From: an alpha proteobacterium BAL199 | GTDB taxonomy: Bacteria > Pseudomonadota > Alphaproteobacteria > Thalassobaculales > Thalassobaculaceae | Direction: 5' to 3' | NCBI GenBank assembly: GCA_000171835.1 | Contig: ABHC01000006.1 | Coordinates: forward strand, 62,001-126,000 | DNA: 64,000 nt | Shown: piece after piece, positions 8,304 through 17,959 of the stretch | Numbering within the stretch: the first letter of the stretch is position 1 | How the letters are laid out: each line of letters begins with the position of its first letter | Notes under the pieces: model-generated | What the model saw: the letters and a program-made list of their open reading frames with translations, nothing else | Database searches by the model: none | What the model was told of the DNA's origin: nothing | Program-made: the position numbers and the translations under genes

Positions 8304-10741
8304 CGATGGTTCCGACCCAGGCCCAGGTCATCGTGATCGGTGGCGGCATCATCGGCTGCTCGACGGCATACCATTTGGCACGCGATCACAAGGCTGACGT
8401 GCTGCTGATTGAGCGCGGACGCCTGACCAACGGCTCAACCTGGCACGCCGCCGGTCTTGTCGGCCAGCTTCGGACCTCGGCATCGATCACCCGATTGCTG
8501 AAATATTCGGTCGAACTGTACTCGACCCTGGAGACCGAGACGGGACTCGCCACCGGCTGGAAGCAGAACGGCGGCCTGCGGCTTGCCTGCAACCCGGACC
8601 GCTGGATCGAGATCCAACGCCAGGCCACGACAGCGCGGAGCTTCGGCCTGGAGATGCACCTGATGTCGGCGGCCGAGGCTCTGGACCTCTGGCCGCTGAT
8701 GTCTGTGGACGACTTGGTCGGCGCCGCCTTCCTGCCGACCGACGGGCAGGCAAGCCCCTCCGACATTGCCCAGAGCCTCGCCAAGGGCGCCCGGATGCAC
8801 GGCGCCCGCATTGTCGAAGGCGTGGCGGTGACCGGGTTCGAGACCGCGAACGGGGCGGTGACGGCGGTCCTGACCGACCAGGGCCGGATTGCCTGCGAGC
8901 GGGTGGTGAACTGCGGCGGTATGTGGGCCAAGGAGGTCGGCCGGATGGCCGGCGTGTCGGTGCCGCTGCAGCCGGTCCAGCACCAGTACGTGCTGACCGA
9001 GCCGATCGCCGGCGTGACGCCAAGCCTGCCAACATTGCGCGACCCCGACCGGCTGATCTACTTCAAGGAGGAGGTCGGCGGGCTGTCGATGGGTGGCTAT
9101 GAACTCAACCCGATCGCCTGGGCCGACGATGGCATTCCGAAGGACTTCGAGTTCCAGTTGCTCGACGAGGACTGGGACCATTTCGAACCGCACATGATCC
9201 AGGCGATCGAGCGGGTGCCGGCGCTCAGCACCGCCGGCGTCAAGCAGATGATCAACGGACCGGAGAGCTTCACTCCGGACGGCAACTTCATCCTCGGCGA
9301 GGCGCCGGAACTGCGCGGCTTCTTCATCGGCTGCGGCTTCAACGCTTTCGGCATCGCGTCGGCCGGCGGCGCGGGCTGGGCGCTTGCCAACTGGGTGATG
9401 GACGGAACGCCGCCGATGGATCTGTGGGTGGTCGACATCCGCCGGTTCTCGTCGGTGCACCGCGATGACGCCTGGGTCCGTGAGCGCACGTTGGAGGCCT
9501 ATGGCAAGCACTACGCGATCGCCTGGCCGCATGACGAATATGCCGGCGCCCGGCCGCGCCTGACCTCCCCGCTGTACGGCCGGCTGCAATCCAGGCGCGC
9601 GGTGTTCGGCTCCAAGCTCGGGTGGGAGCGACCGAACTGGTTCGCACCTGAGGGCGTGGAACCGATCGACCGGCCGTCGCAAGGCCACGCCAACTGGTTC
9701 GGCCCGGTGGGCGAGGAGCATCGGGCATGCCGCGAGGCGGTGGTGCTGTTCGACCAATCGTCGTTCGCCAAGTTCGAGGTTCGCGGGAGTGCTGCGGCCG
9801 AACGGCTCGAGTGGATCTGCGCCAACCGGGTGGCCAAGGCGCCGGGGCGGCTCACCTACACCCAGATGCTGAACGCACGCGGCGGGATCGAATGCGATTT
9901 GACGGTGGCGCGTTTGGCGGATGACTGGTTCTACGTCGTCACCGGCACCGGTTTCCGCACCCACGACGCAGCCTGGATCCAAGGGCATCTGGGCGCTGCC
10001 GACGTGGTGTTCGAGGATGTAACCGAGGCCTGGGCGACCTTGACCTTGATGGGGCCACGGTCGCGTGACGTGCTGGCGGCGGTCAGCGCTGACGATCTGT
10101 CGAACACGGCGGCGCCCTTCGGTTCGGTACGCGATATCACGCTCGCGGGACAGGCCGTCCGGGCCTTGCGGGTGAGCTACGTGGGCGAGTTGGGGTGGGA
10201 ACTGCACACGCCGGTCGAGGCCGCGGGCGCGGTGTTCGACGCGCTGATGACGGCCGGGGAGGCATATGGTATCCGGCCGGCCGGATACCGGGCCATCGAG
10301 TCGTTGCGGTTGGAGAAGGGCTATCGGGCCTGGGGCGCTGACATTACGCCCTCCGACAGCCCGTTCGAGGCGGGGTTGGGCTGGGCGGTCAAGCTCGGCT
10401 CGGGTGGCAACTTCCTGGGACGCGCCGCCGCTGTTGCGGTCGCAGCGGCACCCCTGAAGAAATCGCTGGTCGGCTTGTCGGTCGCGGATCCAGCGGCCGT
10501 GCTGGTCGGGCGTGAAACCATCCTGCGTGACGGCACGCCAGTCGGCTACCTCACCAGCGGCGGCTACGGTTATACCGTTGGGTGCAACGTCGGTTACGGC
10601 TATGTTCGCAATGCCGGTGGAGTCGACGAGGGGTATCTGCGGGACGGAGAGTATGCGTTGGTGATCGCCGATACAGTGTATCCGGCAGCCCTGCACCTGG
10701 AGCCGCTGTATGATCCGTCCAACACGCGTCTGAAGACATAG
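8300..10741 (+). CDS. Dimethylglycine/sarcosine dehydrogenase-like flavoprotein (DAO + GcvT)
   Basis: An 813-residue two-domain enzyme. Residues about 8-375 are a D-amino-acid-oxidase-type FAD domain with the dinucleotide motif VIVIGGGIIGCSTAYHLA and the STWHAAGLVGQLRTS segment around the covalent-FAD position of this family. Residues about 430-805 are a GcvT-type folate-binding aminomethyltransferase domain. Such enzymes demethylate N-methyl glycines and pass the one-carbon unit to tetrahydrofolate. Coupled by a 4-bp overlap to the upstream kinase; AGGAG lies about 10 bases before the GTG. The exact substrate (dimethylglycine, sarcosine or other) cannot be told from sequence. Confidence 0.88.
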   Translation: MTMVPTQAQVIVIGGGIIGCSTAYHLARDHKADVLLIERGRLTNGSTWHAAGLVGQLRTSASITRLLKYSVELYSTLETETGLATGWKQNGGLRLACNPDRWIEIQRQATTARSFGLEMHLMSAAEALDLWPLMSVDDLVGAAFLPTDGQASPSDIAQSLAKGARMHGARIVEGVAVTGFETANGAVTAVLTDQGRIACERVVNCGGMWAKEVGRMAGVSVPLQPVQHQYVLTEPIAGVTPSLPTLRDPDRLIYFKEEVGGLSMGGYELNPIAWADDGIPKDFEFQLLDEDWDHFEPHMIQAIERVPALSTAGVKQMINGPESFTPDGNFILGEAPELRGFFIGCGFNAFGIASAGGAGWALANWVMDGTPPMDLWVVDIRRFSSVHRDDAWVRERTLEAYGKHYAIAWPHDEYAGARPRLTSPLYGRLQSRRAVFGSKLGWERPNWFAPEGVEPIDRPSQGHANWFGPVGEEHRACREAVVLFDQSSFAKFEVRGSAAAERLEWICANRVAKAPGRLTYTQMLNARGGIECDLTVARLADDWFYVVTGTGFRTHDAAWIQGHLGAADVVFEDVTEAWATLTLMGPRSRDVLAAVSADDLSNTAAPFGSVRDITLAGQAVRALRVSYVGELGWELHTPVEAAGAVFDALMTAGEAYGIRPAGYRAIESLRLEKGYRAWGADITPSDSPFEAGLGWAVKLGSGGNFLGRAAAVAVAAAPLKKSLVGLSVADPAAVLVGRETILRDGTPVGYLTSGGYGYTVGCNVGYGYVRNAGGVDEGYLRDGEYALVIADTVYPAALHLEPLYDPSNTRLKT

Positions 10742-10753
10742 GGAACACGGCTT

Positions 10754-11893
10754 TTGCCCAGGAATACAGGGACTGCAGGCCGCGCGGCGCGTCTGTTGCG
10801 CGAGGAAGCATCGTTGATCGCCACGGCGACCACCTTGGTGGCTTTCCAATTTGGCGGAGACGATTGGCTGACCGGGCTGTCGGACCCGTTGTTCGCCGGG
10901 ATCATTTTTGTCTGGCTGTTCGGTGTCATGCTTTGGGCGTCGTTCGGCGTGGTTCGGCACGCCGATGCGCTGGCCGATCTGCTGGGTGAGCCGTACGGCA
11001 CGCTGATCCTGACAATCGCGGTAATCAGCATCGAGATCGCGCTGATCTCCGCGGTCATGCTGACGGGTGAGGCGGCGCCTACCTTGGCGCGCGATACCAT
11101 GTTCGCGATTCTGATGATCGTGCTCAACGGACTGGTGGGAGCCGCGTTGCTGGTCGGCGGCCTGCGGCACCGCGAGCAGGAATACAACCTGCAGGGCGCG
11201 CGAGCTTTCGTAGCAGTGCTGATGCCGCTGGCGGTGTTCGCGCTGGTGCTGCCGAAGTTCACGGTGTCGACATCCGAAGCGACTTTTTCGGCGCCTCAGG
11301 CCCTGTTTTTCGGGGTCATCACTCTGCTGCTGTACGGCGTGTTTCTGGCCATCCAGACCGTCCGGCACCGTGGCTTCTTCCAGCAGCCGCTGACCGAGAA
11401 CTTGATCGGACATGGCGAACCGGGCCACGCGCACCCGTCGCGGTCGGCGTACTATCATTTCATCCTGCTGCTTCTTGCGCTGTTGCCGATCATCTTGTTG
11501 TCGAAGCGGCTGGCGAGTGTGGTCGACTTCGGTACCGTCCGGTTTGGCGTGCCGGCCGAACTCGGCGGCGTGGTCATCGCCCTGCTGGTGTTGACACCGG
11601 AGGGGTTGGCAGCGCTGGCGTCGGCCCGGGCGAACTATCTGCAACGCTCAGTCAACCTGTTGCTCGGCTCCGGGCTTGCCACCATCGGCCTGACGGTGCC
11701 CGCGGTGCTGGCGATCGGCCTGCTGATCAATCAACCGGTCACCCTGGGACTGGACGACACCGGCACGGTGATGCTGGTGCTGACACTGGTGATGAGTGCG
11801 ATGACCTTTGGCGGCGTGCGGACCAATCTGCTGCAAGGAGCAGTGCACTTGGTGCTGTTCTTTGCATACGTGCTGCTGATCTTCAGCCCGTGA
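10754..11893 (+). CDS. Ca2+/H+ antiporter, ChaA/Cax family
   Basis: A 379-residue integral membrane protein with about 10-11 hydrophobic segments. It holds the two conserved alpha-repeat motifs of cation/proton exchangers: GEPYGTLILTIAVISIEIAL in the first half and LGGVVIALLVLTPEGLAALASA in the second, each with the acidic residue that binds the cation. It would export calcium (possibly Na+ or K+) from the cytoplasm. The start is a TTG with no good ribosome site, and another TTG lies about 60 bp further in, so the N-terminus is uncertain. Spaced 12 bp after the flavoprotein gene. Confidence 0.88.
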   Translation: MPRNTGTAGRAARLLREEASLIATATTLVAFQFGGDDWLTGLSDPLFAGIIFVWLFGVMLWASFGVVRHADALADLLGEPYGTLILTIAVISIEIALISAVMLTGEAAPTLARDTMFAILMIVLNGLVGAALLVGGLRHREQEYNLQGARAFVAVLMPLAVFALVLPKFTVSTSEATFSAPQALFFGVITLLLYGVFLAIQTVRHRGFFQQPLTENLIGHGEPGHAHPSRSAYYHFILLLLALLPIILLSKRLASVVDFGTVRFGVPAELGGVVIALLVLTPEGLAALASARANYLQRSVNLLLGSGLATIGLTVPAVLAIGLLINQPVTLGLDDTGTVMLVLTLVMSAMTFGGVRTNLLQGAVHLVLFFAYVLLIFSP

Positions 11894-12010
11894 TCGATTG
11901 GACGAAGGGTAGTGGCTGGTATGTCGCTGAAATTACGCTGATAGTTGTTAAACCCCTGCCTAAGTTTTGGGATGCGAAGAGCCTGTGGTCCGAATGCCAT
12001 GGAGAACATC

Positions 12011-12829
12011 ATGAAAGACAGCCTCGTTCGCCCGATCACTGACGCCGAGATTGCCGCCTATCGCCGAGACGGCATCGTCTGCCTTCGCGGATTCTTCAAC
12101 TTCGATTGGGTCGAGCACGTTCGGGGTGCGGTCGAGCAGAACATCGCCAACCCCTCGGGCATGGTGAAGGATATCAACCAAGCCGGCAGCACGGGCTTCT
12201 TCTTCGGCGATACGTTCGTCAGCCACCACATTCCGGCGTACCGCACGTTCGTGGACGGATCGCCGGCGGCCGAACTGGTCGGGTCGCTGCTTGGTGCCGA
12301 CAAGGTGAACCTGATTTTCGATCAAGTCCTGGTGAAAGAGCCGGGGACCAGCACGAAGACGAAGTGGCACCATGACGCCACCTACTGGCCGGTGATGGGC
12401 GACATGATCGCCACGCTGTGGATGGCTCTCGATCCCGTTACCTACGAGACCGGGGCGGTGGAATACGTCAAGGGTTCGCATCGCTGGGGCAAGCGTTTCG
12501 CTGCGGCCAGTTTCAGTCCGCATGAGAGCTACAAGGAGGATCTGCCGCCGGTTCCCGACATCGACGCTGAACGCGACCGCCACGACATCGTCTGGTTCGA
12601 GATGGAGCCGGGCGACTGCACCATTCATCACGGATTGACCGTCCACGGCGCTCCGGGCAACACGAGTGGTGGTGTGCGTCGCCGCGCCTATGTCACGCGC
12701 TGGGCTGGGCATGACGTCGTCTACAATCCACGCCCGAACCTGCAGCGTATGCTGCGCGATCCGGGAATAGCCCCCGGCGGGCCGCTCGATAGCGACCTGT
12801 TTCCGGTAATCTGGCGTCGGGCTGGGTAA
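12011..12829 (+). CDS. Phytanoyl-CoA dioxygenase (PhyH) family protein
   Basis: About 272 residues. A 2-oxoglutarate/Fe(II) dioxygenase of the PhyH family: the iron-binding HxD is in TKWHHDATYWP, the distal His in CTIHHGLTVHGAPGN, followed by the 2OG-binding Arg in RRRAY. The substrate is not predictable. I chose ATG 12011 (MKDSLVRPI) because GGAG sits six bases before it; ATG 11999 is in frame and also possible, while the upstream frame to 11945 looks non-coding. Monocistronic, followed closely by tRNA-Phe on the other strand. Confidence 0.82.
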   Translation: MKDSLVRPITDAEIAAYRRDGIVCLRGFFNFDWVEHVRGAVEQNIANPSGMVKDINQAGSTGFFFGDTFVSHHIPAYRTFVDGSPAAELVGSLLGADKVNLIFDQVLVKEPGTSTKTKWHHDATYWPVMGDMIATLWMALDPVTYETGAVEYVKGSHRWGKRFAAASFSPHESYKEDLPPVPDIDAERDRHDIVWFEMEPGDCTIHHGLTVHGAPGNTSGGVRRRAYVTRWAGHDVVYNPRPNLQRMLRDPGIAPGGPLDSDLFPVIWRRAG

Positions 12830-12846
12830 GGATCGGAAAAGGGAAG

Positions 12847-12922
12847 TGGTGCCCAGGGGCGGATTCGAACCACCGACACGCGGATTTTCAGTCCACTGCT
12901 CTACCAGCTGAGCTACCTGGGC
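12847..12922 (-). tRNA. tRNA-Phe (anticodon GAA)
   Basis: A 76-nt cloverleaf on the minus strand. Acceptor stem GCCCAGG/CCTGGGC, D-arm AGCTCAGCTGGTAGAGC, anticodon loop CTGAAAA with GAA, T-arm GGTTCGAATCC and a genomically encoded CCA at 12847-12849. Confidence 0.97.
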
Positions 12923-12983
12923 GGTGCCTGAGGCACAGGCGCGGTGTATAGCCGCCGATCGTAGGGCTGTCCAGCACCGATCA

Positions 12984-14639
12984 TCAGGTTTTTGCGGCTG
13001 CCGTCGTCCTGGTGAACAGCAGGTTCTTCTGGTCGTCGTCTACGGTTGCGCGGAACCCGTACGACTTGACTCGCTCGACGACCGCCCGCCCGTTGGTCTC
13101 CCACCAGCGTACCTCTAATCGAACGCTGTGCAGACGAGTGTCGGCAAGCGTTCGGGTCATGCCTTCGATGACAGCACGCTCGTTGCCGTCGACGTCGATC
13201 TTGATCCGGGTCGGAAACGGGATCGTGCCACGCTCGATCAGAACGTCGACCGGTATTCCTTCGACCGTGTCGAAAGGATCGGCGGTTGCAGGCGCCGCGT
13301 CGCTGCTCTCAAAGTGCTGAGCGGCAGCACCGGCCGCGCCACCGTCATGAAACAGTCGCCCCGTTTGCTCCACGTCAGTTGCGGCGATGGGAAGAATCGT
13401 GATTCGTTCGTCCAGGCGATTGGCCGCCACGTTGTGACGGAGCGTCTGCAGATTCGGGGCGTAGGGCTCAAGCGCCGCGACTCGCACGCCGAACAGCCCC
13501 GCCGCGGCAATGCTGTAAATTCCAACGTTCGCGCCGATGTCGAGTAGTACGTCGTCGGGATGAAACCCGGCCATCCAACGCCATAGCCCAGGCTCAAACA
13601 GGAACAGGTGGCTCACGAAACTGATTAAGCCCGGTGACGAAAGGTGGTAGCTGATCATCTGGTCACCGATGCGGACCTGACGTGCTCTATCGATCCAGCG
13701 CAGTTCGATCGGCCGGCCCACCTGTTCGCACAAAGCTCGCAATCCGAGCGCGTGCGCAACGACCCTTGCAGCGCTCGTATCGATCTCCTGCATCGCGAAG
13801 CTCTTGGCAGCGACGCAAGCCTTAAAGGACAGTTTGAGATCTGACGTACTGGCATGCAGCCCGCCGAATGCAATGACCTGTTGAACACGACGTAAGGGTC
13901 GTTGATCGTTGGGCCGAGCGTCGCGACAGTGCAAGGCGAGGAGTGCAAGATAAGGCGAGCGACCGTGAGGATACCGAGTTGCAAGCCGTTTCAGGCTTCG
14001 GTCCAGCCGCGCCCTCGCCACCGGGTCATCGCGAAACCGTGCCGTAGCCTGATCGACCAACCTGACAAGCGCAGGTTCCACGTCCGCGGCCAGTCCCACC
14101 GTATCGAGGGTCTCCATTGATTGATCGCAGGTCAGAAGAGTCACGGCTGGGGCTGTTGCCTCCATCATGACGCCTGCGTGGGCCATGGCGTTGATCGCCA
14201 CTTTCTGCAGGGTAGGCGAGCGTACGATGACGTCTGTTACAAGGCTGACGAACACCAAATTGGCCCATGCGTCGACATCAACCGGGTCGACGATGGCCGC
14301 CGCCATCGCCCATCGTACTCCGCAGACATCCATCGGGCGTTGCCGTGATAAGGCCTGCCAGGCGCCTGCGTGACCGGGATCGCAGAGAAGGGCTCGTCTG
14401 AACCGGGCGACGGAACGTCTGTCGTCGCCCTGGTCCCGCGCGATCAGGCCTGCCAGATGCTGGATCGGTGCTCGGCGCTCGCCGAGGATCGGTACGATAG
14501 CGGCCTCTGAACCAGGGGTGTCTCCGAAGTCCCGGCGGATCAGCGCGAGCAGAAATCGTCCCTGAACATCGTTCGGTCGCCGCTCGCAATAAGTTTCGAT
14601 GAGCGCTTTCGCCTCGTCATTCCGTCCCGCTGCACGCAA
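12984..14639 (-). CDS. TPR protein with C-terminal FkbM-type methyltransferase domain
   Basis: The N-terminal part has degenerate TPR-like helical repeats (GRNDEAKALIETYCERRPND and following). The C-terminal 230 residues form an FkbM-type SAM methyltransferase: DVLLDIGANVGIYSIAAA is motif I, AALEPYAPNL motif II, and RIKIDVDGNERAVIEGM is the family hallmark. These enzymes O-methylate sugars or polyketides. The only starts in frame are ATG 14852, which would overlap the divergent gene at 14814, and TTG 14639, used here; the true start is uncertain because TPR-like sequence begins slightly upstream of the TTG. Divergent from the TPR/2OG-oxygenase gene. Confidence 0.75.
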   Translation of the reverse strand: MRAAGRNDEAKALIETYCERRPNDVQGRFLLALIRRDFGDTPGSEAAIVPILGERRAPIQHLAGLIARDQGDDRRSVARFRRALLCDPGHAGAWQALSRQRPMDVCGVRWAMAAAIVDPVDVDAWANLVFVSLVTDVIVRSPTLQKVAINAMAHAGVMMEATAPAVTLLTCDQSMETLDTVGLAADVEPALVRLVDQATARFRDDPVARARLDRSLKRLATRYPHGRSPYLALLALHCRDARPNDQRPLRRVQQVIAFGGLHASTSDLKLSFKACVAAKSFAMQEIDTSAARVVAHALGLRALCEQVGRPIELRWIDRARQVRIGDQMISYHLSSPGLISFVSHLFLFEPGLWRWMAGFHPDDVLLDIGANVGIYSIAAAGLFGVRVAALEPYAPNLQTLRHNVAANRLDERITILPIAATDVEQTGRLFHDGGAAGAAAQHFESSDAAPATADPFDTVEGIPVDVLIERGTIPFPTRIKIDVDGNERAVIEGMTRTLADTRLHSVRLEVRWWETNGRAVVERVKSYGFRATVDDDQKNLLFTRTTAAAKT

Positions 14640-14813
14640 CTTTCCGATGACGGCTAGAGCTGGGAGAGATGACGTTGCGATGACGCGGGCTCCGGTGAAC
14701 GGCGCGTTGAACGCGCTTTGGGATTCACGGCCTGCATATACCGGCCGGCAGTGCGTCCGACAACTGCGTCGGCGTTGATTGCCCGCCCGCGCCCGCCTAA
14801 ATTGCCGCTGCCC

Positions 14814-16028
14814 ATGCAGATCGTCGACGCACTCCGTATCGCCATACAACACCTCAACGCCGGACGCAGCGCCGAGGCGGACGCGATCTGCTCGCAGGTC
14901 CTACGGGTGCAGTCGACACATCCTGTGGCCAACACGCTGACGGCGCGGATCGCCAGGCGTGCCAATGATCCGGCCCGCGCGAAGCGCCACATTGATGCTG
15001 CGCTGGCGGCCGCGCCCGACTACGTGCCGGCCCGCGATCTTGACGCTCGATGGGCAGGCGATGATGCGCCGGTCGATACGGCGGTACGGGCCTATCGACG
15101 GCTGACAACGCTGGAGCCGGCCTCCTGGTCGGCCTGGTACGATTTCGGCAACCTCCTTCAGGCGCGGGCGGAAGATCCCGCTGGTGCGGTCGCATGCTAC
15201 CGACGCGCGTTGACTCTGGCGCCGTCGGAGGAGGGACCGGCGATGAACCTTGCGACGGCGGCACTCAAGCTTGATGACTCGCCGATGGCGCTCGCCGCCT
15301 GTGACGATGTACTGGCTCGGCAACCGGGACACATCCGGGCCAACGCCCTTGCGGCGACTTGTTACTACAATCTTGGGCGAGCGGACGACGCCGATCGGTT
15401 GGTCGGTTGGGGCAGCCTGACCCGGTCCTACACGTTGCCGGTGCCGAGCGGATACGCCGATCTCGACAGCTTCAACCGTGACCTTGCCGCCGCGATCCGC
15501 CGGCACCCGAACCGACGCGACGACTGGGACCCCACCAAGCGGGCGATCCGCGGAGGATCGCTGGTTACCGACGTGCTCAAGCACGATCATCCTGCCATTG
15601 AGGCCTTTGCCGGATCGCTGGCCGTCGTGCTTGACCGCTATGTCAAGGACCTGCCGCCGGAGGAACAAGATCCCGAGCATCCGCATCTTCGTGCCGTTCC
15701 GGCCGGATACGCGCTGGATGCCTGGGCTAACATCCTCGGCGACGGCGGCCACCAAAGCGGCCACATCCACAATCTCGGCTGGCTTAGCGGCGTGTACTAC
15801 GCCGAAGTTCCGGCATCGGTTCATGACGGCGACCCTGGGCACGCCGGCTGGATCGAGTTCAATCGACCGGGCTATGGCATCCCCGACAGCGGCCGGGCGA
15901 CGTTTCGCGCGTTGCGACCCCAGGTCGGCATGGTGGTTCTGTTCCCATCGTATGTCTGGCACCGGACCATCCCGTTTGTCGGCGGCGATGAGCGAATCAG
16001 CGTCGCCTTCGACCTGCACCCTCGCTAG
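14814..16028 (+). CDS. TPR protein with 2OG-Fe(II) oxygenase domain
   Basis: About 404 residues. The N-terminal half has TPR repeats (ALRIAIQHLNAGRSAEADAI; AYRRLTTLEPASWSAWYDFG; ACDDVLARQPGHIRANALAA). The C-terminal half matches the putative 2OG-Fe(II) oxygenase family with the signatures QSGHIHNLGWLSGVYYAEVP, GWIEFNRPGYG, VLFPSYVWHRTIPF and ERISVAFDL, which supply the iron-binding His residues and the 2OG-binding Arg. ATG 14814 (MQIVDALR) is preferred over an upstream in-frame ATG at 14718, whose extra residues are not TPR-like. It leads directly into the TPR-methyltransferase gene 10 bp downstream. Confidence 0.82.
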   Translation: MQIVDALRIAIQHLNAGRSAEADAICSQVLRVQSTHPVANTLTARIARRANDPARAKRHIDAALAAAPDYVPARDLDARWAGDDAPVDTAVRAYRRLTTLEPASWSAWYDFGNLLQARAEDPAGAVACYRRALTLAPSEEGPAMNLATAALKLDDSPMALAACDDVLARQPGHIRANALAATCYYNLGRADDADRLVGWGSLTRSYTLPVPSGYADLDSFNRDLAAAIRRHPNRRDDWDPTKRAIRGGSLVTDVLKHDHPAIEAFAGSLAVVLDRYVKDLPPEEQDPEHPHLRAVPAGYALDAWANILGDGGHQSGHIHNLGWLSGVYYAEVPASVHDGDPGHAGWIEFNRPGYGIPDSGRATFRALRPQVGMVVLFPSYVWHRTIPFVGGDERISVAFDLHPR

Positions 16029-16037
16029 AACGGTCTG

Positions 16038-17948
16038 ATGGCTCCGCGCACCGCGACAGATATCGGGTCGGCATTGGAGGCGCTGCAACGCGCCGGCGTG
16101 CTGTTCCGCTCGGGCCTGCATCTGGAAGCGGCTGCCATCTATCGCGACGTCATCCGGCAACGCCCGCGCGTCCCAGACGTTCACAACAACCTGGGCGTCG
16201 CGCTGAAGGCCGCCGGGCATGTCGCCGACGCTGTCCCTTGTTTCCGGCGAGCGGTGCGACTGAAGCCGGACTATGTCGCCGCCCACGCCAATCTGGCGAC
16301 GGCGCTCGAGGCCCTCGAGCGGCCACTCGACGGGCTCGAACATCGCATTGATGCCTGGCGATTGAACCCCGACGACCTTGAGCAGCGTGACGCGTTGATC
16401 TCGGCATTGCGCCGCTGCCCGTTCGACAAACCGCATGCTGGTGCGCGATCCGTGCTGACGGTGTTGTTCGAGCGTGACGATCTGGATCGGCAGGCGCTGG
16501 CAAGCCCAGCGGTCCGTGTGTGGCGCGCTCAACCGGCGATCCGCAGAGCCGTCGAGGCGGCGGCCTGGGGTTATCCGGAACGGGAACATCCCGGGTCCGG
16601 ATTTCGGCCTCTGACCGGGTTCCTTCCCGACGAACTGGTGCTGGCGGCCTTGGCCTCGGCGGTGATTGTCGATCCGGAGATGGAGGCGGCGATCGTCTTC
16701 ACCCGACGTCATCTGCTGTCGGAGGTGTCGACAGGTCGCCCGGCAAATGCCGATCTTGTCTGGCTGACGGCTCTCGCCCTTCAAGCGCGAGCCGTTGAGT
16801 GGGTTTGGCCGGAGACTTCGGAAGAAACAGCCGACCTTCGGATTCTCGACAACCGAATTGGTGAACCGAGCCCATTGTCCGAGCGGGTTCTGGTCAGGGC
16901 GCTGTACCGGCCGATGGAAAGCGATCCGATGGTCGATGTCCTTCGGCGCGAGGCATCGATGCTGCGCTACGATGATGCGTCGCTCTGGGCGCTGCTGTTG
17001 CGTCGCTCGTTCCTGGATACGCACGCCGAATCGCGGCTGGAGGCGGAGATGCCGGCCTTGACCGCGATCGCTGACGATACCTCGGCCACGGTTCAGGCCC
17101 AGTACGAGGAAAACCCCTACCCCCGATGGTTGTCGACGGACCGCCGACCGCCGCGGAGTCTTGCCGACCATCTGCGCCGGGTGCTGCCGAGCGCGCCGCT
17201 GGGGCGAGTTCCCGACGGACCGATGCGGATCCTGATCGCCGGCTGCGGAACAGGGCGGCACGCCATCCAGACGGCGCGCCGGTATCACGACAGCCTTGTC
17301 CTGGCCGTCGATCTGTCACGCCGATCTCTCGCCTATGCCAAACGCATGGCGCGCGATCTCGGCGTCGACAATCTGACTTTCGGTCAGGCGGACATTCTTG
17401 CTCTTGGACAGCGGGCTGATCGCTTCGACCTGATCGAGAGTTCAGGCGTGTTGCACCATCTGTCCGATCCAATGGCCGGGTGGCGGGTTCTGCGCGGCCT
17501 TCTGGCGCCGGGCGGATTGATGCGGATCGCGTTGTACAGCCGGCGGGCGCGGGCGGGTTTCGACGACGTCCGCGCTGTAGTCCCGGCCGAAGCTCCGGTC
17601 ATTGAGCGGGTTCGCGCAGCGCGTCGGGCGGTCATGAGTCTACCCGCCGGACATCCGGCACGGGCGCTGCTGCGCACAGCCGATTTCTATGCGGCGAGCG
17701 GGGTTCGCGACGCGCTGCTGCATGTCAGCGAGACGGTGGTCGATCCGATCTGGATCGACGGTGCGCTGCGGGAACTCGAGCTGCGGTTCGTCGGCTTTGA
17801 ACTGCCTGACCCTGCCATTCTCTCGCTCTATCGCAGACACTGCCGCGACGATCCCTCCGCTCTCGATCTCAGCGTATGGGATGCCGTCGAGGCCGAACGG
17901 CCGGACATTTTCCTCGGCATGTACCAGTTCTGGTGCCGGGAAGCGTAA
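16038..17948 (+). CDS. TPR protein with class I SAM-dependent methyltransferase domain
   Basis: A 636-residue protein. Residues about 1-110 carry TPR units (GLHLEAAAIYRDVIRQRPRV; VPCFRRAVRLKPDYVAAHAN). Residues about 390-520 are a Rossmann methyltransferase: motif I as MRILIAGCGTGRHAIQTA, acidic motif II as LAVDLSRRSL, and the ESSGVLHHL segment typical of methyltransferase type 11/12 proteins. The middle section is helical and shows no motif I recognise. Likely cotranscribed with the upstream TPR/2OG-oxygenase; together with the divergent FkbM gene they look like a locus for modifying a glycan or peptide. Confidence 0.82.
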   Translation: MAPRTATDIGSALEALQRAGVLFRSGLHLEAAAIYRDVIRQRPRVPDVHNNLGVALKAAGHVADAVPCFRRAVRLKPDYVAAHANLATALEALERPLDGLEHRIDAWRLNPDDLEQRDALISALRRCPFDKPHAGARSVLTVLFERDDLDRQALASPAVRVWRAQPAIRRAVEAAAWGYPEREHPGSGFRPLTGFLPDELVLAALASAVIVDPEMEAAIVFTRRHLLSEVSTGRPANADLVWLTALALQARAVEWVWPETSEETADLRILDNRIGEPSPLSERVLVRALYRPMESDPMVDVLRREASMLRYDDASLWALLLRRSFLDTHAESRLEAEMPALTAIADDTSATVQAQYEENPYPRWLSTDRRPPRSLADHLRRVLPSAPLGRVPDGPMRILIAGCGTGRHAIQTARRYHDSLVLAVDLSRRSLAYAKRMARDLGVDNLTFGQADILALGQRADRFDLIESSGVLHHLSDPMAGWRVLRGLLAPGGLMRIALYSRRARAGFDDVRAVVPAEAPVIERVRAARRAVMSLPAGHPARALLRTADFYAASGVRDALLHVSETVVDPIWIDGALRELELRFVGFELPDPAILSLYRRHCRDDPSALDLSVWDAVEAERPDIFLGMYQFWCREA

Positions 17949-17959
17949 TCCGTCGACGG

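Noticed and set aside
8435..11644. A 1069-codon open frame on the minus strand opposite the flavoprotein and antiporter genes
   Set aside because: It is antisense to two clearly conserved genes, is rich in Arg, Gln and His and shows no domain; long shadows are normal at this GC content.
12924..12936. GTGCC-TGA-GGCAC hairpin next to tRNA-Phe as a terminator
   Set aside because: It lies upstream of the tRNA and has no T-run; too short to support a call.
14901..17288. A 795-codon minus-strand frame opposite the TPR genes
   Set aside because: Antisense to two recognised genes, low-complexity Arg/Gln/Val composition, no family match.
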